Shown: positions 44,936 to 57,273, numbered from the stretch's first letter. The stretch: 64,000 bases of DNA from Peribacillus asahii (GCF_003570725.1 NZ_QWVS01000023.1:98049-162048); one strand, 5' to 3'. Notes: generated from the letters alone by a model not told the origin. A program made the numbers and translations.

Positions 44936-46120
44936 GTGACAAAGCCATTTATGTTTGAAAAACCGTTAGGCATGAGAGATACGCTGCCGGAGCTTTATGA
45001 AACAAAAGCAGCGGTCCGAAATAAAATGAGTGATGAAATTAAGAAATGGGGCTATCAATTTATTGAAACTCCAGCGTTAGAATATTATGAAACGATTGGT
45101 GAGGCATCAGCGATTTTAGATCAACAATTGTTTAAGTTACTGGATCAGCAAGGGCATACCCTTGTTCTTCGTCCAGATATGACGACACCGATTGCGCGTG
45201 TTGCAGCATCTAAGTTATTAAATCAAAGAATTCCATTACGCTTAGCGTATTCTGCAAATGTGTATCGAGCACAGCAGCGCGAAGGTGGACGTCCCGCTGA
45301 GTTTGAGCAAATGGGCATTGAATGCATTGGCAACAAGTCGACTAGTGCCGATGCAGAAATGATTGCTTTAATGGCTGATGTGTTAAAAGCGGCAGGATTA
45401 GAGAAATTTAAGATTACGATTGGGCATATCGGATTCGTTCAAGAATTGTTCCTAAGTATTTTAGGAAATGAAGAAAGAGCGGCCGTACTACGTAAATTTT
45501 TATATGAAAAAAATTATGTAGGCTATCGTGAGCATGTGAAATCTTTAACGCTTTCTTCTATTGATAAGCAACGATTAATTGAATTTATTTCTCTTCAAGG
45601 CGGGGAAAACACGTTAACAAAAGCCCTTGGCCTATTAGAAGGAGAGCATGGTCGCGAACAGCTTTCTGAGCTGCAAGAATTGGCGGTTCAATTAAAAGAA
45701 TTTGGTGTTGATCAATATGTAAGCCTGGATTTAACACTTGTTAGTCATATGAGCTACTATACAGGAACGTTATTTGAAGTATATGCGGGCGGGGTTGGTT
45801 CACCAATCGGAAACGGAGGCCGCTACGATAACCTTCTTGATAAATTCGGGTGGGATGCATCGGCAACAGGATTCGGTATTCGCATGGATCGTTTGGTGGA
45901 AGCGATTGGTGAAATACAGGAAGCAGACGTACCGGAATGTATTTTATTTAGCCCAGAGCGTCGTAAAGAAGCGCTAGACTTTGCTAAGCAGAAGCGTGCA
46001 GAAGGCATTATGGTAACGATTCAAGATATTAATGCAGTAGAAAATGTAGATGCTTATACAAGAACGTTTTCAGATGTACATTTATTTGTAGGGAATGGAG
46101 GGAGAGTAAGCAATGAGTAG
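44936..46120 (+). CDS. hisZ: ATP phosphoribosyltransferase regulatory subunit HisZ
   Basis: 394 residues, a class II histidyl-tRNA-synthetase-like protein without tRNA charging activity. Motif 2-like [28 protein letters not shown] and the motif 3 area [11 protein letters not shown] are visible. It pairs with the short-form HisG to make the active, feedback-controlled first enzyme. GTG start after AAGGATGTG. It overlaps hisG by eight bases and is the first gene of a complete his operon. Confidence 0.95.
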   Translation: MTKPFMFEKPLGMRDTLPELYETKAAVRNKMSDEIKKWGYQFIETPALEYYETIGEASAILDQQLFKLLDQQGHTLVLRPDMTTPIARVAASKLLNQRIPLRLAYSANVYRAQQREGGRPAEFEQMGIECIGNKSTSADAEMIALMADVLKAAGLEKFKITIGHIGFVQELFLSILGNEERAAVLRKFLYEKNYVGYREHVKSLTLSSIDKQRLIEFISLQGGENTLTKALGLLEGEHGREQLSELQELAVQLKEFGVDQYVSLDLTLVSHMSYYTGTLFEVYAGGVGSPIGNGGRYDNLLDKFGWDASATGFGIRMDRLVEAIGEIQEADVPECILFSPERRKEALDFAKQKRAEGIMVTIQDINAVENVDAYTRTFSDVHLFVGNGGRVSNE

Positions 46121-46739
46121 CTTTTTAACGATTGCGATGCCAAAAGGAAGAATTTTTGAAGAGGCTGCAGAGATGTTGCGTAAAGCAGGCTTTCGTCTTC
46201 CTCCTGAATTCGATGATTCACGTAAATTAATTATTGAAGTTGAAGAGGAAAATTTACGTTTTATATTAGCGAAGCCAATGGATGTTGTGACGTATGTTGA
46301 GCATGGGGTAGCAGACCTTGGGATTGCAGGGAAAGATGTAATGCTTGAAGAAGAACGCGATGTGTATGAGCTTCTAGATTTAAAAATTAGTGCTTGTTAT
46401 TTAGCGGTGGCAGGACTTCCAAATACAAAAATTAGTGATATTGCGCCAAAGATTGCGAGTAAATATCCGAATGTTGCTTCAAGCTATTTCCGTGAACAAG
46501 GTGAGCAAGTCGAAATTATTAAGTTGAATGGTTCTATTGAATTGGCGCCATTAATCGGCTTGGCAGAGCGAATTGTTGATATTGTGTCAACAGGACAAAC
46601 TTTAAAGGAAAATGGGCTTGTTGAATACGCACGAATTGCGGATGTTACATCACGCTTAGTAGCGAACCCTGTAAGCTATCGAATTAAAGAAGAGCGGATT
46701 ACGGAAATTGTCGACCGGTTAGCAGAAATTATCGAATAA
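46113..46739 (+). CDS. hisG: ATP phosphoribosyltransferase, short form HisG
   Basis: 208 residues, the catalytic subunit without the C-terminal regulatory domain. It joins ATP and PRPP in step 1 of histidine synthesis. Typical motifs are [13 protein letters not shown] at the start, [15 protein letters not shown] and the PRPP loop [16 protein letters not shown]. It needs HisZ, encoded just upstream with overlapping frames. Confidence 0.97.
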   Translation: MSSFLTIAMPKGRIFEEAAEMLRKAGFRLPPEFDDSRKLIIEVEEENLRFILAKPMDVVTYVEHGVADLGIAGKDVMLEEERDVYELLDLKISACYLAVAGLPNTKISDIAPKIASKYPNVASSYFREQGEQVEIIKLNGSIELAPLIGLAERIVDIVSTGQTLKENGLVEYARIADVTSRLVANPVSYRIKEERITEIVDRLAEIIE

Positions 46740-46769
46740 GTGATCGGATTTTTTAAATGAGGTGAGCGT

Positions 46770-48035
46770 ATGAAAATTGAACGATTAACAAAAGACCTTT
46801 CTTTGAAGCGCTCGGTTGACTCGGGGACCGAGGATCAAAGAAAAGCCGTTCAAGATATTATTAATGATGTGAGAAAAAACGGAGATGCCGCTGTATCTCA
46901 ATACACAGAAAAATTTGACGGTGTACAAGTTAAAGAATTACTTGTTTCCGAAGCGGAACTAGAGGCCGCTGTCGCAACTCTACCAGATCAACAGCTGGCG
47001 ATTATACAAGAAGCGGCCGACAATATTCGAATGTTCCACGAGAAACAAACGCGTAATTCGTGGATGACGACAGATGAAACAGGAACGATGCTTGGACAAA
47101 AAATAACGCCTCTTGATGCAGTTGGTGTCTACGTTCCTGGTGGTACAGCTGCTTATCCATCTTCTGTATTGATGAACATTATGCCGGCTAAAGTAGCGGG
47201 TGTAAAACGAATTGTGATGGTTTCTCCTCCAGGGAAAGATGGTTCGTTATCTGCGCCTGTATTAGCGGCAGCTAAAATTGCTGGTGTAACAGAAATTTAT
47301 AAAGTTGGTGGCGCTCAAGCGATTGCGGCACTTGCTTATGGAACCGAAACGATTGCTAAAGTCGATAAAATTGTCGGACCAGGGAATATTTATGTGGCGC
47401 TTGCTAAACGAGAAGTGTTTGGTGATGTAGCAATTGATATGATTGCAGGACCTAGTGAAATTGCAGTTTTAGCAGATGAAACAGCGATTGCTGCGGAGGT
47501 TGCAGCTGACCTTTTATCACAAGCAGAGCATGATGCTCGTGCGTGCAGTGTACTCATTACGACTTCGCCTGAATTAGCCGAAGAAGTGGCAAGTGAAGTG
47601 GAAAAGCAGCTTGCTTTGCTGCCTCGCCGTGATATTGCCGCAGCTTCTATTGCTGATTACGGTCGAATTGTTGTATGTGACAGCTTAGCTGAAGCCATTG
47701 ATGCTGTAAATGAATTAGCGCCGGAACATTTAGAAATTATCACGCGTGATGCGATGGAAGTTATGGCACAAATTCGACATGCTGGAGCGATTTTTATCGG
47801 TCGTTTTAGCTCGGAACCTGTCGGAGATTATTTTGCTGGTCCGAACCACGTATTACCGACAAACGGAACAGCTCGTTTTTCTAGTCCACTGAATGTTGAT
47901 GATTTTCAAAAAAAATCAAGCATCATTATGTACAGTGAAACAGCTTTTCGACAAAATGCTGAAAAAATTGCTGCTTTTGCACGAATGGAAGGTCTTGAAG
48001 CACACGCTCGTGCCATTGAAGCTCGTAAAAAATAA
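46770..48035 (+). CDS. hisD: Histidinol dehydrogenase
   Basis: 421 residues. It catalyses the last two oxidations, histidinol to histidine, with NAD and zinc. The signature region [17 protein letters not shown] and the zinc-site stretch [15 protein letters not shown] are present, and so is the end of the active site [31 protein letters not shown], 30 bases after hisG. Confidence 0.97.
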   Translation: MKIERLTKDLSLKRSVDSGTEDQRKAVQDIINDVRKNGDAAVSQYTEKFDGVQVKELLVSEAELEAAVATLPDQQLAIIQEAADNIRMFHEKQTRNSWMTTDETGTMLGQKITPLDAVGVYVPGGTAAYPSSVLMNIMPAKVAGVKRIVMVSPPGKDGSLSAPVLAAAKIAGVTEIYKVGGAQAIAALAYGTETIAKVDKIVGPGNIYVALAKREVFGDVAIDMIAGPSEIAVLADETAIAAEVAADLLSQAEHDARACSVLITTSPELAEEVASEVEKQLALLPRRDIAAASIADYGRIVVCDSLAEAIDAVNELAPEHLEIITRDAMEVMAQIRHAGAIFIGRFSSEPVGDYFAGPNHVLPTNGTARFSSPLNVDDFQKKSSIIMYSETAFRQNAEKIAAFARMEGLEAHARAIEARKK

Positions 48036-48038
48036 GAG

Positions 48039-48067
48039 AAGTGCAAAGGCTGCGTTGGCCTTGCACT
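48039..48067 (+). other. Hairpin between hisD and hisB without T-run
   Basis: AGTGCAAAGGC pairs with GGCCTTGCACT (one bulge) four bases after the hisD stop. AGATACTAAAT follows, not a T-run. It may stabilise the hisD end or attenuate the distal part of the operon. Confidence 0.55.
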
Positions 48068-48127
48068 AGATACTAAATATCAAAAATGTACTTTTATAGA
48101 TACGATTGGACAGAAGGAGGGTTTATA

Positions 48128-48715
48128 ATGGAGCGTTCTGCAAGTATTGAACGAAAAACGAATGAGACGAATATTAAGTTGGACTTTTCAGTTGATGGAG
48201 AAGGAAAAGCTTCGATTGAAACAGCGGTTCCATTTATGACACATATGTTGGATCTGTTTACGAAACACGGAAAATTTGATATGACGATCGATGCAAAAGG
48301 GGATACAGAAATCGATGATCATCACACAACGGAAGATATTGGGATTTGTCTAGGGCAAGCTCTTTCACAAGCTCTTGGTGATAAACGCGGGATTAAGCGT
48401 TATGGAAATGCGTTTGTTCCAATGGATGAGGCTCTTGCACAAGTTGTCATTGATTTAAGCAACCGTCCTGCTTTTGAAATTCGCGCAGATTTTCCTTCAC
48501 AAAAAGTAGGTACATTTGATACGGAATTAATTCACGAATTTTTATGGAAGTTCGCCCTTGAAGCAAGAATGAATTTACATGTCATCGTGCACTATGGCCA
48601 CAATACACACCACATTATTGAGGCGATTTTTAAAGCGTTAGGAAGAGCTTTAGATGAAGCAACGATGATTGATCCGCGCGTCAAAGGAATTCCTTCAACG
48701 AAAGGAATGTTATAA
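48128..48715 (+). CDS. hisB: Imidazoleglycerol-phosphate dehydratase
   Basis: 195 residues with the manganese-binding signatures DDHHTTEDIGI and YGHNTHHIIEAIFKALGRAL. The start ATG 48128 follows AGAAGGAGGG; upstream in-frame codons are not conserved. It is monofunctional, as usual in Firmicutes. hisH starts on the base after its stop. Confidence 0.97.
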   Translation: MERSASIERKTNETNIKLDFSVDGEGKASIETAVPFMTHMLDLFTKHGKFDMTIDAKGDTEIDDHHTTEDIGICLGQALSQALGDKRGIKRYGNAFVPMDEALAQVVIDLSNRPAFEIRADFPSQKVGTFDTELIHEFLWKFALEARMNLHVIVHYGHNTHHIIEAIFKALGRALDEATMIDPRVKGIPSTKGML

Positions 48716-49345
48716 ATGATTGGTATTATTGATTATGGGATGGGAAATTTATTTTCCGTTACAAAAGGATTGGAACGTCTTGAAGCACAGTCCTTTATTT
48801 CAAATAATCCTGAAAAGCTAGCTAAAGCAAGCGGACTAATTCTGCCAGGTGTAGGTTCATTTCGTGACGCAATGAACTTGTTAAAAGAAACAGGGCTAGA
48901 CACGTTTGTTAAACAATATGTGGCGAATGGCGGTTATTTATTAGGGATTTGTCTTGGTATGCAGCTATTGTTTGATGAGAGCGAAGAAAATGGTCCGGCA
49001 GAAGGCCTATCGTTGATTCCTGGGAAAGTTGTTCGGTTTACTGGGGAGGACAATGGTGAGAAGTATAAAGTACCGCACATGGGTTGGAACCGCCTTTCTT
49101 TTAATCAATCTTCACCATTATTAAAAGGATTAGAAGAAGATTATGTGTACTTTGTTCATTCCTATTATGCGCAGACGGATGCAAGCTTCGTAACAGCTTC
49201 GGCTGATTATCATGTTGCAGTTCCTGCGATTGTGGGCACCGGCAATGTGTTCGGGATGCAGTTTCACCCAGAAAAGAGTGGACAAATGGGGATGTCGTTA
49301 TTAAGAAATTACTTGGCGTTAGTGGAAGGGAAGGATCAGGCATGA
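48716..49345 (+). CDS. hisH: Imidazole glycerol phosphate synthase, glutaminase subunit
   Basis: 209-residue class I glutamine amidotransferase. Nucleophile Cys is in [10 protein letters not shown], with His and Glu in [11 protein letters not shown]. It supplies ammonia to HisF. It begins directly after hisB and overlaps hisA by ATGA. Confidence 0.97.
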   Translation: MIGIIDYGMGNLFSVTKGLERLEAQSFISNNPEKLAKASGLILPGVGSFRDAMNLLKETGLDTFVKQYVANGGYLLGICLGMQLLFDESEENGPAEGLSLIPGKVVRFTGEDNGEKYKVPHMGWNRLSFNQSSPLLKGLEEDYVYFVHSYYAQTDASFVTASADYHVAVPAIVGTGNVFGMQFHPEKSGQMGMSLLRNYLALVEGKDQA

Positions 49346-50076
49346 GCGAGTTCAAGATTTATCCAGCCATTGATATGCGCGGTGGCAAATGTGTACGTTT
49401 AATTCAAGGAGATTATAATCAAGAAACGGTTTATGGCGATTCTCCTTTTGATATGGCGAAGAATTTTGCAGACCAAGGAGCAGAATGGATACATATGGTG
49501 GACCTTGACGGGGCCAAAGAAGGCAGTCGTATTAATGATGCGTATGTGATTCAAGCCGCGAAAGAATTAGGGGCAAAAATCCAAATTGGCGGTGGTATTC
49601 GTACAGAAGCTGATATTGCAACGTATCTTGATAACGGAGTCGAGCGTGTTATTTTAGGAAGTACAGCGGTTTCGGACCCTGCTTTTACAAAAGACATGAT
49701 TCGTAAGTACGGTAAGCATATTGCAATCGGAATTGATGCAAAAGATGGCCGTGTGGCAACTCACGGCTGGCTTCAAACATCTGAAACATTAGCGATTGAA
49801 CTTGGAAAAGCCTTAGCGGATGCTGGTGCGGAAACATTTATCGTAACGGATATTGCAACAGACGGCATGTTGTCTGGTCCGAATGTCCAAGGTGTTGTAG
49901 CGATGGCAGAGGCGACAGGAAAAGGGGTTATTGCTTCTGGCGGGATTAGTTCATTGGATGACTTGGCGGCTCTTCAAAACTACGAAAAGAGCGGTATTAT
50001 CGGTGCCATTATCGGAAAAGCAATTTATACGAATCGCTTTACAGTAAAAGAAGCACTAGAAAAGGTGCGTGGTTAA
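49342..50076 (+). CDS. hisA: ProFAR isomerase HisA
   Basis: 244-residue TIM barrel. Starts [19 protein letters not shown] with the catalytic Asp; the second half has [15 protein letters not shown] and [11 protein letters not shown]. It performs the Amadori rearrangement. ATGA overlap with hisH. Confidence 0.97.
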   Translation: MSEFKIYPAIDMRGGKCVRLIQGDYNQETVYGDSPFDMAKNFADQGAEWIHMVDLDGAKEGSRINDAYVIQAAKELGAKIQIGGGIRTEADIATYLDNGVERVILGSTAVSDPAFTKDMIRKYGKHIAIGIDAKDGRVATHGWLQTSETLAIELGKALADAGAETFIVTDIATDGMLSGPNVQGVVAMAEATGKGVIASGGISSLDDLAALQNYEKSGIIGAIIGKAIYTNRFTVKEALEKVRG

Positions 50077-50077
50077 C

Positions 50078-50836
50078 ATGCTCACAAAACGTATTATTCC
50101 ATGCTTGGATGTGAAAGATGGACGCGTTGTAAAAGGAGTTCAATTCGTGTCGTTACGTGATGCTGGAGACCCGGTTGAATTGGCTGCTTTTTATGATCAA
50201 GAAGGAGCCGATGAGCTTGTTTTCCTTGATATTTCTGCTTCACATGAAGGGCGTGAAACGATGGTCGATGTCGTTCGTTCAGTAGCAGGAAGCTTAGCTA
50301 TTCCGTTTACCGTTGGCGGCGGGATTAACTCGCTGGCTGATATGAAGAAAATTTTACGTGCAGGTGCGGATAAAGTATCGCTGAATACAGCGGCTGTTGT
50401 TCGTCCGGACTTAATTAATGAAGGCTCCGATTATTTTGGGGCGCAATGTATCGTTGTGGCGATTGATGCTCGCTATGATGAAGAGCTTGGTTCATGGCGC
50501 GTCTATACCCATGGCGGTCGAACGGCGACCGAGTGGGAAGTTGTTGCTTGGGCGAAGGAAGCGGTAAGCCGCGGGGCTGGCGAAATTTTATTAACGAGCA
50601 TGGATTGTGACGGTGAGAAGCAAGGCTTTAATATCGCGTTAACAAAAGCGGTAAGCGAGGCGGTTTCTGTTCCTGTTATTGCTTCGGGCGGAGCAGGGAA
50701 TGCAGAGCATTTCCAAGAAGCGTTTGAAGAAGGAAAAGCTGATGCTGCATTAGCCGCTTCTATTTTCCATTATAAAGAAACATCCGTTAAAGAAGTGAAG
50801 TCGTTTTTGAAAGAACAAGGAGTCGTTGTACGATGA
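50078..50836 (+). CDS. hisF: Imidazole glycerol phosphate synthase, cyclase subunit
   Basis: 252-residue TIM barrel beginning [20 protein letters not shown], which fixes the start at ATG 50078, one base after the hisA stop. Catalytic Asp are in CLDVKDG and [13 protein letters not shown]. It forms IGP and AICAR from PRFAR with ammonia from HisH. It overlaps hisIE by ATGA. Confidence 0.97.
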   Translation: MLTKRIIPCLDVKDGRVVKGVQFVSLRDAGDPVELAAFYDQEGADELVFLDISASHEGRETMVDVVRSVAGSLAIPFTVGGGINSLADMKKILRAGADKVSLNTAAVVRPDLINEGSDYFGAQCIVVAIDARYDEELGSWRVYTHGGRTATEWEVVAWAKEAVSRGAGEILLTSMDCDGEKQGFNIALTKAVSEAVSVPVIASGGAGNAEHFQEAFEEGKADAALAASIFHYKETSVKEVKSFLKEQGVVVR

Positions 50837-51477
50837 AAATCGAAAGCATTAAATTCGATGAAAAAGGGCTTGTACCAGCCATTGTTCAAGATGCCAATAC
50901 AAAAGAAGTGTTGACACTTGCTTATATGAACAAAGATTCTTTACAATTATCAATGGAGAAAGGCGAAACGGTGTTCTTTAGCCGTTCTCGCCAAGAGCTT
51001 TGGCATAAAGGGGCTACAAGTGGCAATACACAAAAGATTGTGGATATAACATTTGATTGTGATCAAGATGCATTAGTTGTACGCGTTATTCCAAATGGCC
51101 CGGCGTGTCATACTGGTACAACAAGCTGCTTCACGAAAACAATCTACCAAAACAAAGGGGCGAACAACATGGCTAATCAAGATGCTGCATTTTTATTTGA
51201 ACTAGAAGAATTAATCGGAAAACGAAAAGAACAAATGCCTGAGGGTTCATACACAACGTATTTATTTACAGAAGGCGTAGATAAAATTTTGAAAAAAGTC
51301 GGTGAAGAAGCGGCCGAAGTTATTATCGCAGCGAAGAACCGTGATGCAGAAGAATTGAAATGGGAAAGTGCAGATTTACTATATCACTTACTAGTTTTAC
51401 TTCAAGAACAAGAGCTTCCATTACAAGAAGTGTTAACTGTATTAAAAGAAAGACATGCATCGAAAGAAGAAAAGTAA
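50833..51477 (+). CDS. hisI: Bifunctional PR-AMP cyclohydrolase / PR-ATP pyrophosphatase
   Basis: 214 residues. The HisI domain (1-110) has [20 protein letters not shown] and the metal-binding [10 protein letters not shown] ... [11 protein letters not shown]. The HisE domain (about 115-214) has [37 protein letters not shown]. It does steps 2 and 3 of the pathway. It is the last gene of the operon and has a strong terminator. Confidence 0.97.
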   Translation: MKIESIKFDEKGLVPAIVQDANTKEVLTLAYMNKDSLQLSMEKGETVFFSRSRQELWHKGATSGNTQKIVDITFDCDQDALVVRVIPNGPACHTGTTSCFTKTIYQNKGANNMANQDAAFLFELEELIGKRKEQMPEGSYTTYLFTEGVDKILKKVGEEAAEVIIAAKNRDAEELKWESADLLYHLLVLLQEQELPLQEVLTVLKERHASKEEK

Positions 51478-51480
51478 TAG

Positions 51481-51531
51481 CAGGGGGCTGTCCCAAAAGT
51501 CATGAAAATGGCTTTTCGGGCAGCCCTTTCG
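51481..51531 (+). terminator. Terminator of the his operon
   Basis: AGGGGGCTGTCCCAAAAG pairs with CTTTTCGGGCAGCCCTTT, stem of about 15 pairs with few mismatches. Confidence 0.85.
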
Positions 51532-51540
51532 TATATTTAA

Positions 51541-51564
51541 ATTTAATCAAACGTTTGATTAAAT
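51541..51564. promoter_or_regulatory. Perfect 24-bp palindrome, operator-like
   Basis: ATTTAATCAAAC at 51541-51552 is followed by its exact reverse complement GTTTGATTAAAT. It has no T-run, so it is not a terminator. Size and symmetry fit a TetR-type operator. It lies between the his operon and yvcD, about 210 bases before yvcD. Confidence 0.55.
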
Positions 51565-51776
51565 GAAAAAGATCAATAAACACAAGGGTTTAACTATCTT
51601 ACACTCTATAGAAATTTTATAAAAAAGACACGTGAATACTCATGCAATCATGCACAAACCTGTTACAATAGATATATCTGTGAATTTTCTAGTTCCTGTT
51701 ATTTATTTACTGGTTCGGCAAATAATCAGCATTATGATATACTACTGTAGTTAACAACTTGTGGATGGAGGATTAC

Positions 51777-53279
51777 ATGAGTAAAGACGCTAAACTAGGA
51801 CAGCCGGCGAAAGTATTGTCCTTTTACCCGACTGGGGAATATTACTTCACCAAGGGATTAAAAGCATATCACAAACGTGAATTATATAAAGCAAAAAAAT
51901 ATTTGGAGCGAGCTCTTGAGCTTGAACCAGGAGAGCCAATGATTGCGTGTCAATTGGCTATTACATGTACGGAAATTGGCGAATACAATTACTCGAATAA
52001 TCTTCTTGAAAATATTCTAAACGTGCTCGATCCTTATATGACTGAATGTCATTACTTCTTAGCCAATAACTATGCGCATCTGGGGATGTTTGAAGAGGCG
52101 TATCGTCATGCTAATGCGTATCTTGATAAAGAAGAACAAGGTGAATTTAGTGAAGAGGCTGAGGATCTTCTTGAACTCATTATGTTCGAAACCGATGAAA
52201 CGGAAGAAAGCTTATTTAGTCAAGATGGACTCATTATGAAGCAAGAAAAAGCACGTGAATATTTAGAGGCGGGAAATTTTCCAAAAGCGATTGAAGTACT
52301 AAAGAACATGATTGAAGAGTATGAAGATTACTGGTCTGCTTATAATAATCTAGCGCTGGCCTATTTTTATTTAGGACAAATCGATGAGGCGTATGCCACT
52401 TTAGAGGAAGTGCTAGAAAAGAGTCCAGGAAATTTGCATGCCCTTTGTAATTTGGCTGTGTTCCATCATTACCAGCAGGATGAAGCGAAGCTAGGAGAGT
52501 TAGTCAATACATTAGCGAAGGTTCGTCCAATTTTAATCGAGCATCGCTTTAAATTAGGTGCAACTTTTGCGTTAATTGGAAAGTATTCATTAGCGTACAA
52601 ATGGTTAAAGCAGCTGCAAAAGAAAGGATTTGAAGGCGACGCCTCTTTTTATTTTTGGTTAGCTACGTCTGCATACCATTTAGGGCATGAACAGACTGCT
52701 CATAAGGCTTGGAAAAAAGTCGTGGAAATAAATCCTGATAAAGAGGGAATGGAGCCGTGGAGCGAATCCAATGTAGCGATTGCTGGTTTTGAACATCATT
52801 TGCCGTCTATTTTACAACGTTTAGAAAGTGAACATATTGAAGAAAGATTGTTTGCGATTTTTCTTGTAAAGCATTCAAAGCATAAACAAAGCTTAGTGAA
52901 AAATAAGCTATTTGTGAAAAATACAGCTTTTACACCGTTAGAAAAGAGCTATGCTGATTGTGTAAAGGATGCCAATAAAGAGCGAGAGCTGACAGTTATT
53001 GATTTTGCGGATCGAACAGCGGATTTACTGTATCAGCATTTTAAACCGATTAAATTGACTGAAGCGGGAATTTACTTACTATGGTTTTCCGTATTTGTGG
53101 AAGCGGTCAAAGTACAGCATAAATTTAATAATCCTGCTGGCTGGGCGGCTGCTCTTGAGTATGTGTGGTATCAGATTCGTGATGAGAAAAAAAGCCAAGC
53201 AGCTATTGCTGAGAAGCACTTTATTTCCGTTTCTACCATTTCGAAGTACATTAAGCTTGTTCAATCTTTCTTAAACTGA
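51777..53279 (+). CDS. yvcD: TPR-repeat protein YvcD
   Basis: 500-residue helical protein with several tetratricopeptide units (about 30-290: GLKAYHKRELYKAKKYLERALELEPGEP, NLALAYFYLGQIDEAYATLEEVLEKSPGN, ATSAYHLGHEQTAHKAWKKVVEINPDKEG). The C-terminus ends in a putative helix-turn-helix (QAAIAEKHFISVSTISKYIKLV). No signal peptide. The function is unknown; the position before trxB is as in B. subtilis. Start ATG 51777 after GATGGAGG. Confidence 0.9.
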   Translation: MSKDAKLGQPAKVLSFYPTGEYYFTKGLKAYHKRELYKAKKYLERALELEPGEPMIACQLAITCTEIGEYNYSNNLLENILNVLDPYMTECHYFLANNYAHLGMFEEAYRHANAYLDKEEQGEFSEEAEDLLELIMFETDETEESLFSQDGLIMKQEKAREYLEAGNFPKAIEVLKNMIEEYEDYWSAYNNLALAYFYLGQIDEAYATLEEVLEKSPGNLHALCNLAVFHHYQQDEAKLGELVNTLAKVRPILIEHRFKLGATFALIGKYSLAYKWLKQLQKKGFEGDASFYFWLATSAYHLGHEQTAHKAWKKVVEINPDKEGMEPWSESNVAIAGFEHHLPSILQRLESEHIEERLFAIFLVKHSKHKQSLVKNKLFVKNTAFTPLEKSYADCVKDANKERELTVIDFADRTADLLYQHFKPIKLTEAGIYLLWFSVFVEAVKVQHKFNNPAGWAAALEYVWYQIRDEKKSQAAIAEKHFISVSTISKYIKLVQSFLN

Positions 53280-53346
53280 GCAAATATTTGGACTGATGAT
53301 TATTTGTTATATAGGATAATAGATAGGAAATACTATCGTTAATTAA

Positions 53347-54324
<978 letters not shown>

Positions 54325-54327
<3 letters not shown>

Positions 54328-54348
54328 ATGTTTCCATGGAAACATTTA
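54325..54348. other. Perfect 24-bp palindrome at the trxB stop
   Basis: TAAATGTTTCCA at 54325-54336 is followed by its exact reverse complement TGGAAACATTTA. It begins with the trxB stop codon. It could fold as a hairpin but is not followed by a T-run. Confidence 0.55.
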
Positions 54349-54452
54349 ATCATATCGTTATTCTGTTTTAACTAAGCTGTAACACAGCTGAAATAAAGTT
54401 TAGGTATAGTAAGGGTAAGTAATTGACCCCCTTTTATAAGTAAACACGTTGT

Positions 54453-54485
54453 TGCACAGATCATTTTGGTCTGTGTCTTTTTTTG
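54453..54485 (+). terminator. Terminator downstream of trxB
   Basis: GCACAGA pairs with TCTGTGT around TCATTTTGG, followed by CTTTTTTT. It lies about 130 bases after the trxB stop. From 54486 to 54737 I see nothing further. Confidence 0.75.
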
Positions 54486-54737
54486 TGTGTAAGAAGAACA
54501 TGTGGAATTTTTTGATTTCCTTTGAGGCCTCGTCTAGTTCACCACCTCGAAGAATAGGGGGGGTATCTGTCGGTTCTTTATGTTATATGGCTGTCGAGCT
54601 TCGCATCTTAAAATGACATGCGTTGTTCATTGAGAGCTTATAGTAAAAAGAGTATAATAAAAAGATATAACATACATGAGTTTTAGCGAAAACAGACTTC
54701 TAAGAATCAGAAAGTATAAGATTTTCGAAACGCTTTG

Positions 54738-54872
54738 TTGTTTAGCTCCATCTTAGAGGCTCCGAGCCCTTTGAGGTACTTCGATTTAGCCGATAGAAAG
54801 TAAAAAAGAGTCGCTTCACATTTCGACTCGCAAGCAGCTGTTGGAGCTAATCAAGGCACTTACGCTTTTCTT
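54738..54872. repeat. Interspersed intergenic repeat, degenerate copy 2
   Basis: TGTTTAGCTCCATCTTAGAG opens it, CTCGCAAGCAGCTGTTGGAGCT is near the end and AAGGCACTTACGCTTTTC closes it, matching the order of the copy at 18762-18882 with many substitutions. Confidence 0.65.
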
Positions 54873-54928
54873 ATTACTATACAAATTCAGCCTGTTTAAG
54901 TTAGTAGAGGGCAATCGAGGTGATAAAT

Positions 54929-55387
54929 ATGCAACGTGTGACAAATTGTGTATTAATAAAAGATAATCAGATTTTGCTTTTGAAAAAACCTAGACGAGGT
55001 TGGTGGGTTGCTCCGGGAGGCAAGATGGAGCCTGGAGAATCTGTTCGAGATGCCTGTATTCGCGAATACCGAGAAGAAACAGGTGTGTATCTGAAAAATC
55101 CATCGATTAAAGGCATCTTTACTTTTATTATGAAAGATGGAGACAAAGTTCTGACAGAATGGATGATGTTCACATTCTATGCGACAGAATCGGATGGAAT
55201 TAATAATGATGTGTGTGAAGAAGGAGAACTTCATTGGCATCCGATAGATGAGACGAAAGAACTCGCAATGGCAGAAGGAGATCATCATATTTTAGAATAT
55301 ATGATTCACGGTAAAGGCATTATTTATGGGACATTTACGTATACACCAGACTTTAAATTGCTTTCTTATCGATTGGATCCAGGTTGA
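54929..55387 (+). CDS. yvcI: Nudix hydrolase YvcI
   Basis: 152 residues with the Nudix box GKMEPGESVRDACIREYREETGV. It opens MQRVTNCVLI as in B. subtilis YvcI. It probably hydrolyses a nucleoside diphosphate derivative; the substrate is not known. Start ATG 54929 after CGAGGTGAT. First gene of the yvcI-rapZ-yvcK-whiA-crh cluster. Confidence 0.93.
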   Translation: MQRVTNCVLIKDNQILLLKKPRRGWWVAPGGKMEPGESVRDACIREYREETGVYLKNPSIKGIFTFIMKDGDKVLTEWMMFTFYATESDGINNDVCEEGELHWHPIDETKELAMAEGDHHILEYMIHGKGIIYGTFTYTPDFKLLSYRLDPG

Positions 55388-55421
55388 GTATAAAGAATGA
55401 TTATAGGCGGGGGTGAAGAAT

Positions 55422-56333
55422 TTGAACGAACTGAAGAATGAAACACAATTAGTCATTATTACAGGAATGTCTGGAGCAGGAAAAACTGTAGCGATTCAAA
55501 GCTTTGAGGATTTAGGCTTTTTTTGTATTGATAATTTACCACCTGCGTTATTGCCAAAATTTTTAGAGTTAATGAAGGATTCTAGGAATAAGATGAATAA
55601 AGTAGCGATTGTGATGGACTTGCGTGGACGTGAGTTTTTTGATTCCTTATTCGTTGCTTTAGATGATTTGTCGCAAACACCATGGGTCGTTCCACAAATT
55701 CTCTTCCTTGATGCTGACGATGCATCGTTAGTGCGAAGATATAAGGAGTCAAGAAGGACGCACCCACTTGCTCCACTTGATCGTCCTTTAGAAGGAATTA
55801 AGCTTGAACGTCATCTCTTAGATGAATTAAAGGGAAGAGCGCAGCTAATTTACAATACATCACAATTAAAGCCGCGTGAGCTAAGAGAAAAAATCACGAT
55901 GGAATTTTCCACTAGTAAACAACCTGTATTTACAGTCAATGTGATGTCTTTCGGCTTTAAGCATGGTATCCCAATTGATGCTGATCTTGTATTTGATGTT
56001 CGCTTTTTACCGAATCCACATTATATTGAACATATGCGACCACAAACAGGGTTGGAAGAAGAAGTATCGACTTATGTGCTTAAATGGAGTGAGACAAAGA
56101 AGTTTTTAGAAAAAGTCACTGATTTGCTTACGTTTATGCTGCCATATTATAAACGTGAAGGGAAATCCCAGTTGATTATTGCAATCGGCTGTACCGGTGG
56201 TCAACATCGCTCTGTTGCGTTAACAGAATATCTTGCTAACTATTTCAAAAAAGATTACACAACGCAGATTTCTCACCGTGATATCGAGAAGCGTAAGGGG
56301 AAACAGGATGTCAAAAAAACAGAAGCAACCTAA
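55422..56333 (+). CDS. rapZ: RapZ-family nucleotide-binding protein (YvcJ)
   Basis: 303 residues. Walker [19 protein letters not shown] near the start and the C-terminal RapZ domain ([27 protein letters not shown] ... [21 protein letters not shown]). In B. subtilis YvcJ is a GTPase/ATPase linked to competence; in E. coli RapZ controls GlmS. The start is probably TTG 55422, five to six bases after GGGGGTGA; GTG 55413 would overlap that site. It overlaps yvcK by 26 bases. Confidence 0.93.
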   Translation: MNELKNETQLVIITGMSGAGKTVAIQSFEDLGFFCIDNLPPALLPKFLELMKDSRNKMNKVAIVMDLRGREFFDSLFVALDDLSQTPWVVPQILFLDADDASLVRRYKESRRTHPLAPLDRPLEGIKLERHLLDELKGRAQLIYNTSQLKPRELREKITMEFSTSKQPVFTVNVMSFGFKHGIPIDADLVFDVRFLPNPHYIEHMRPQTGLEEEVSTYVLKWSETKKFLEKVTDLLTFMLPYYKREGKSQLIIAIGCTGGQHRSVALTEYLANYFKKDYTTQISHRDIEKRKGKQDVKKTEAT

Positions 56334-57273
56334 AGTAGTAATTATCGGCGGCGGAACAGGGCTGCCGGTATTATTACGGGGACTCAAAAAACATCCTGTC
56401 GATATTACAGCCATTGTGACAGTTGCGGATGATGGGGGAAGCTCGGGCCGACTTCGTGAGGAAATGGATATTCCGGCTCCTGGAGACATTCGGAATGTAT
56501 TGGCTGCGATGTCAGATGTAGAGCCCTTTATTGAAAAAATGTTTCAACATCGTTTTACTGAGAAAAATGAATTGTCTGGCCATTCTCTTGGGAATCTCAT
56601 TTTGGCAGCTATGACTTCCCTAACAGGTGACTTTGTTCATGCGATTCAAGAAATGAGTAAGTTTTTGAATGTGCATGGAAAAGTGTTACCGGCTGCGAAT
56701 CAAAGTGTTGTGTTACATGCAGAGATGGAGGATGGTTCGATTGTAAGCGGTGAATCGAAAATCCCTTTCTCAGGTAAGCGAATTAAGAGAGTATTTCTTA
56801 CACCAGAACATATTAAACCACTAAGTCAAACGTTAACAGAAATTAAGCGGGCAGACTTGATTGTTATTGGACCGGGCAGTTTGTATACAAGTATTTTACC
56901 TAACTTGCTTGTTCCTGGAATTGGGGAGGCGATTGCAGAAGCCTCTGCGAAGAAAGTATATATTTGTAACTTAATGACACAAGCTGGCGAGACACTTGAC
57001 TATACAGCAAGTGACCATGTGAAAGCTCTGTATAACCATGTTGGCTGTTCTTGTATTGATAGCATTTTAGTGAATAGTGAGGAGGTTCCTCGCGAAGTTC
57101 AACAACGTTATGAGGAGGAATTTGCTAAGCCCGTTGTTTATGATGTGGATAGCTTAAAGAACATGGGGCTTGAAATTATTCAAGATCGGATTTTTAGTTA
57201 CGAAGGACATGTGGTACGCCATGATACGAAAAAAGTAGCGGAGTTACTGTATCATATGATTGAAAAAAAGTAA
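56308..57273 (+). CDS. yvcK: YvcK (GlmR) gluconeogenesis/cell-wall regulator
   Basis: 321 residues of the CofD/YvcK fold. It starts with [18 protein letters not shown] and has [15 protein letters not shown] and [18 protein letters not shown], the nucleotide-sugar (UDP-GlcNAc) binding parts. It routes carbon into cell-wall precursors when cells grow without sugars. Start ATG 56308 after AAGGGGAAACAGG, inside rapZ. Confidence 0.95.
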   Translation: MSKKQKQPKVVIIGGGTGLPVLLRGLKKHPVDITAIVTVADDGGSSGRLREEMDIPAPGDIRNVLAAMSDVEPFIEKMFQHRFTEKNELSGHSLGNLILAAMTSLTGDFVHAIQEMSKFLNVHGKVLPAANQSVVLHAEMEDGSIVSGESKIPFSGKRIKRVFLTPEHIKPLSQTLTEIKRADLIVIGPGSLYTSILPNLLVPGIGEAIAEASAKKVYICNLMTQAGETLDYTASDHVKALYNHVGCSCIDSILVNSEEVPREVQQRYEEEFAKPVVYDVDSLKNMGLEIIQDRIFSYEGHVVRHDTKKVAELLYHMIEKK

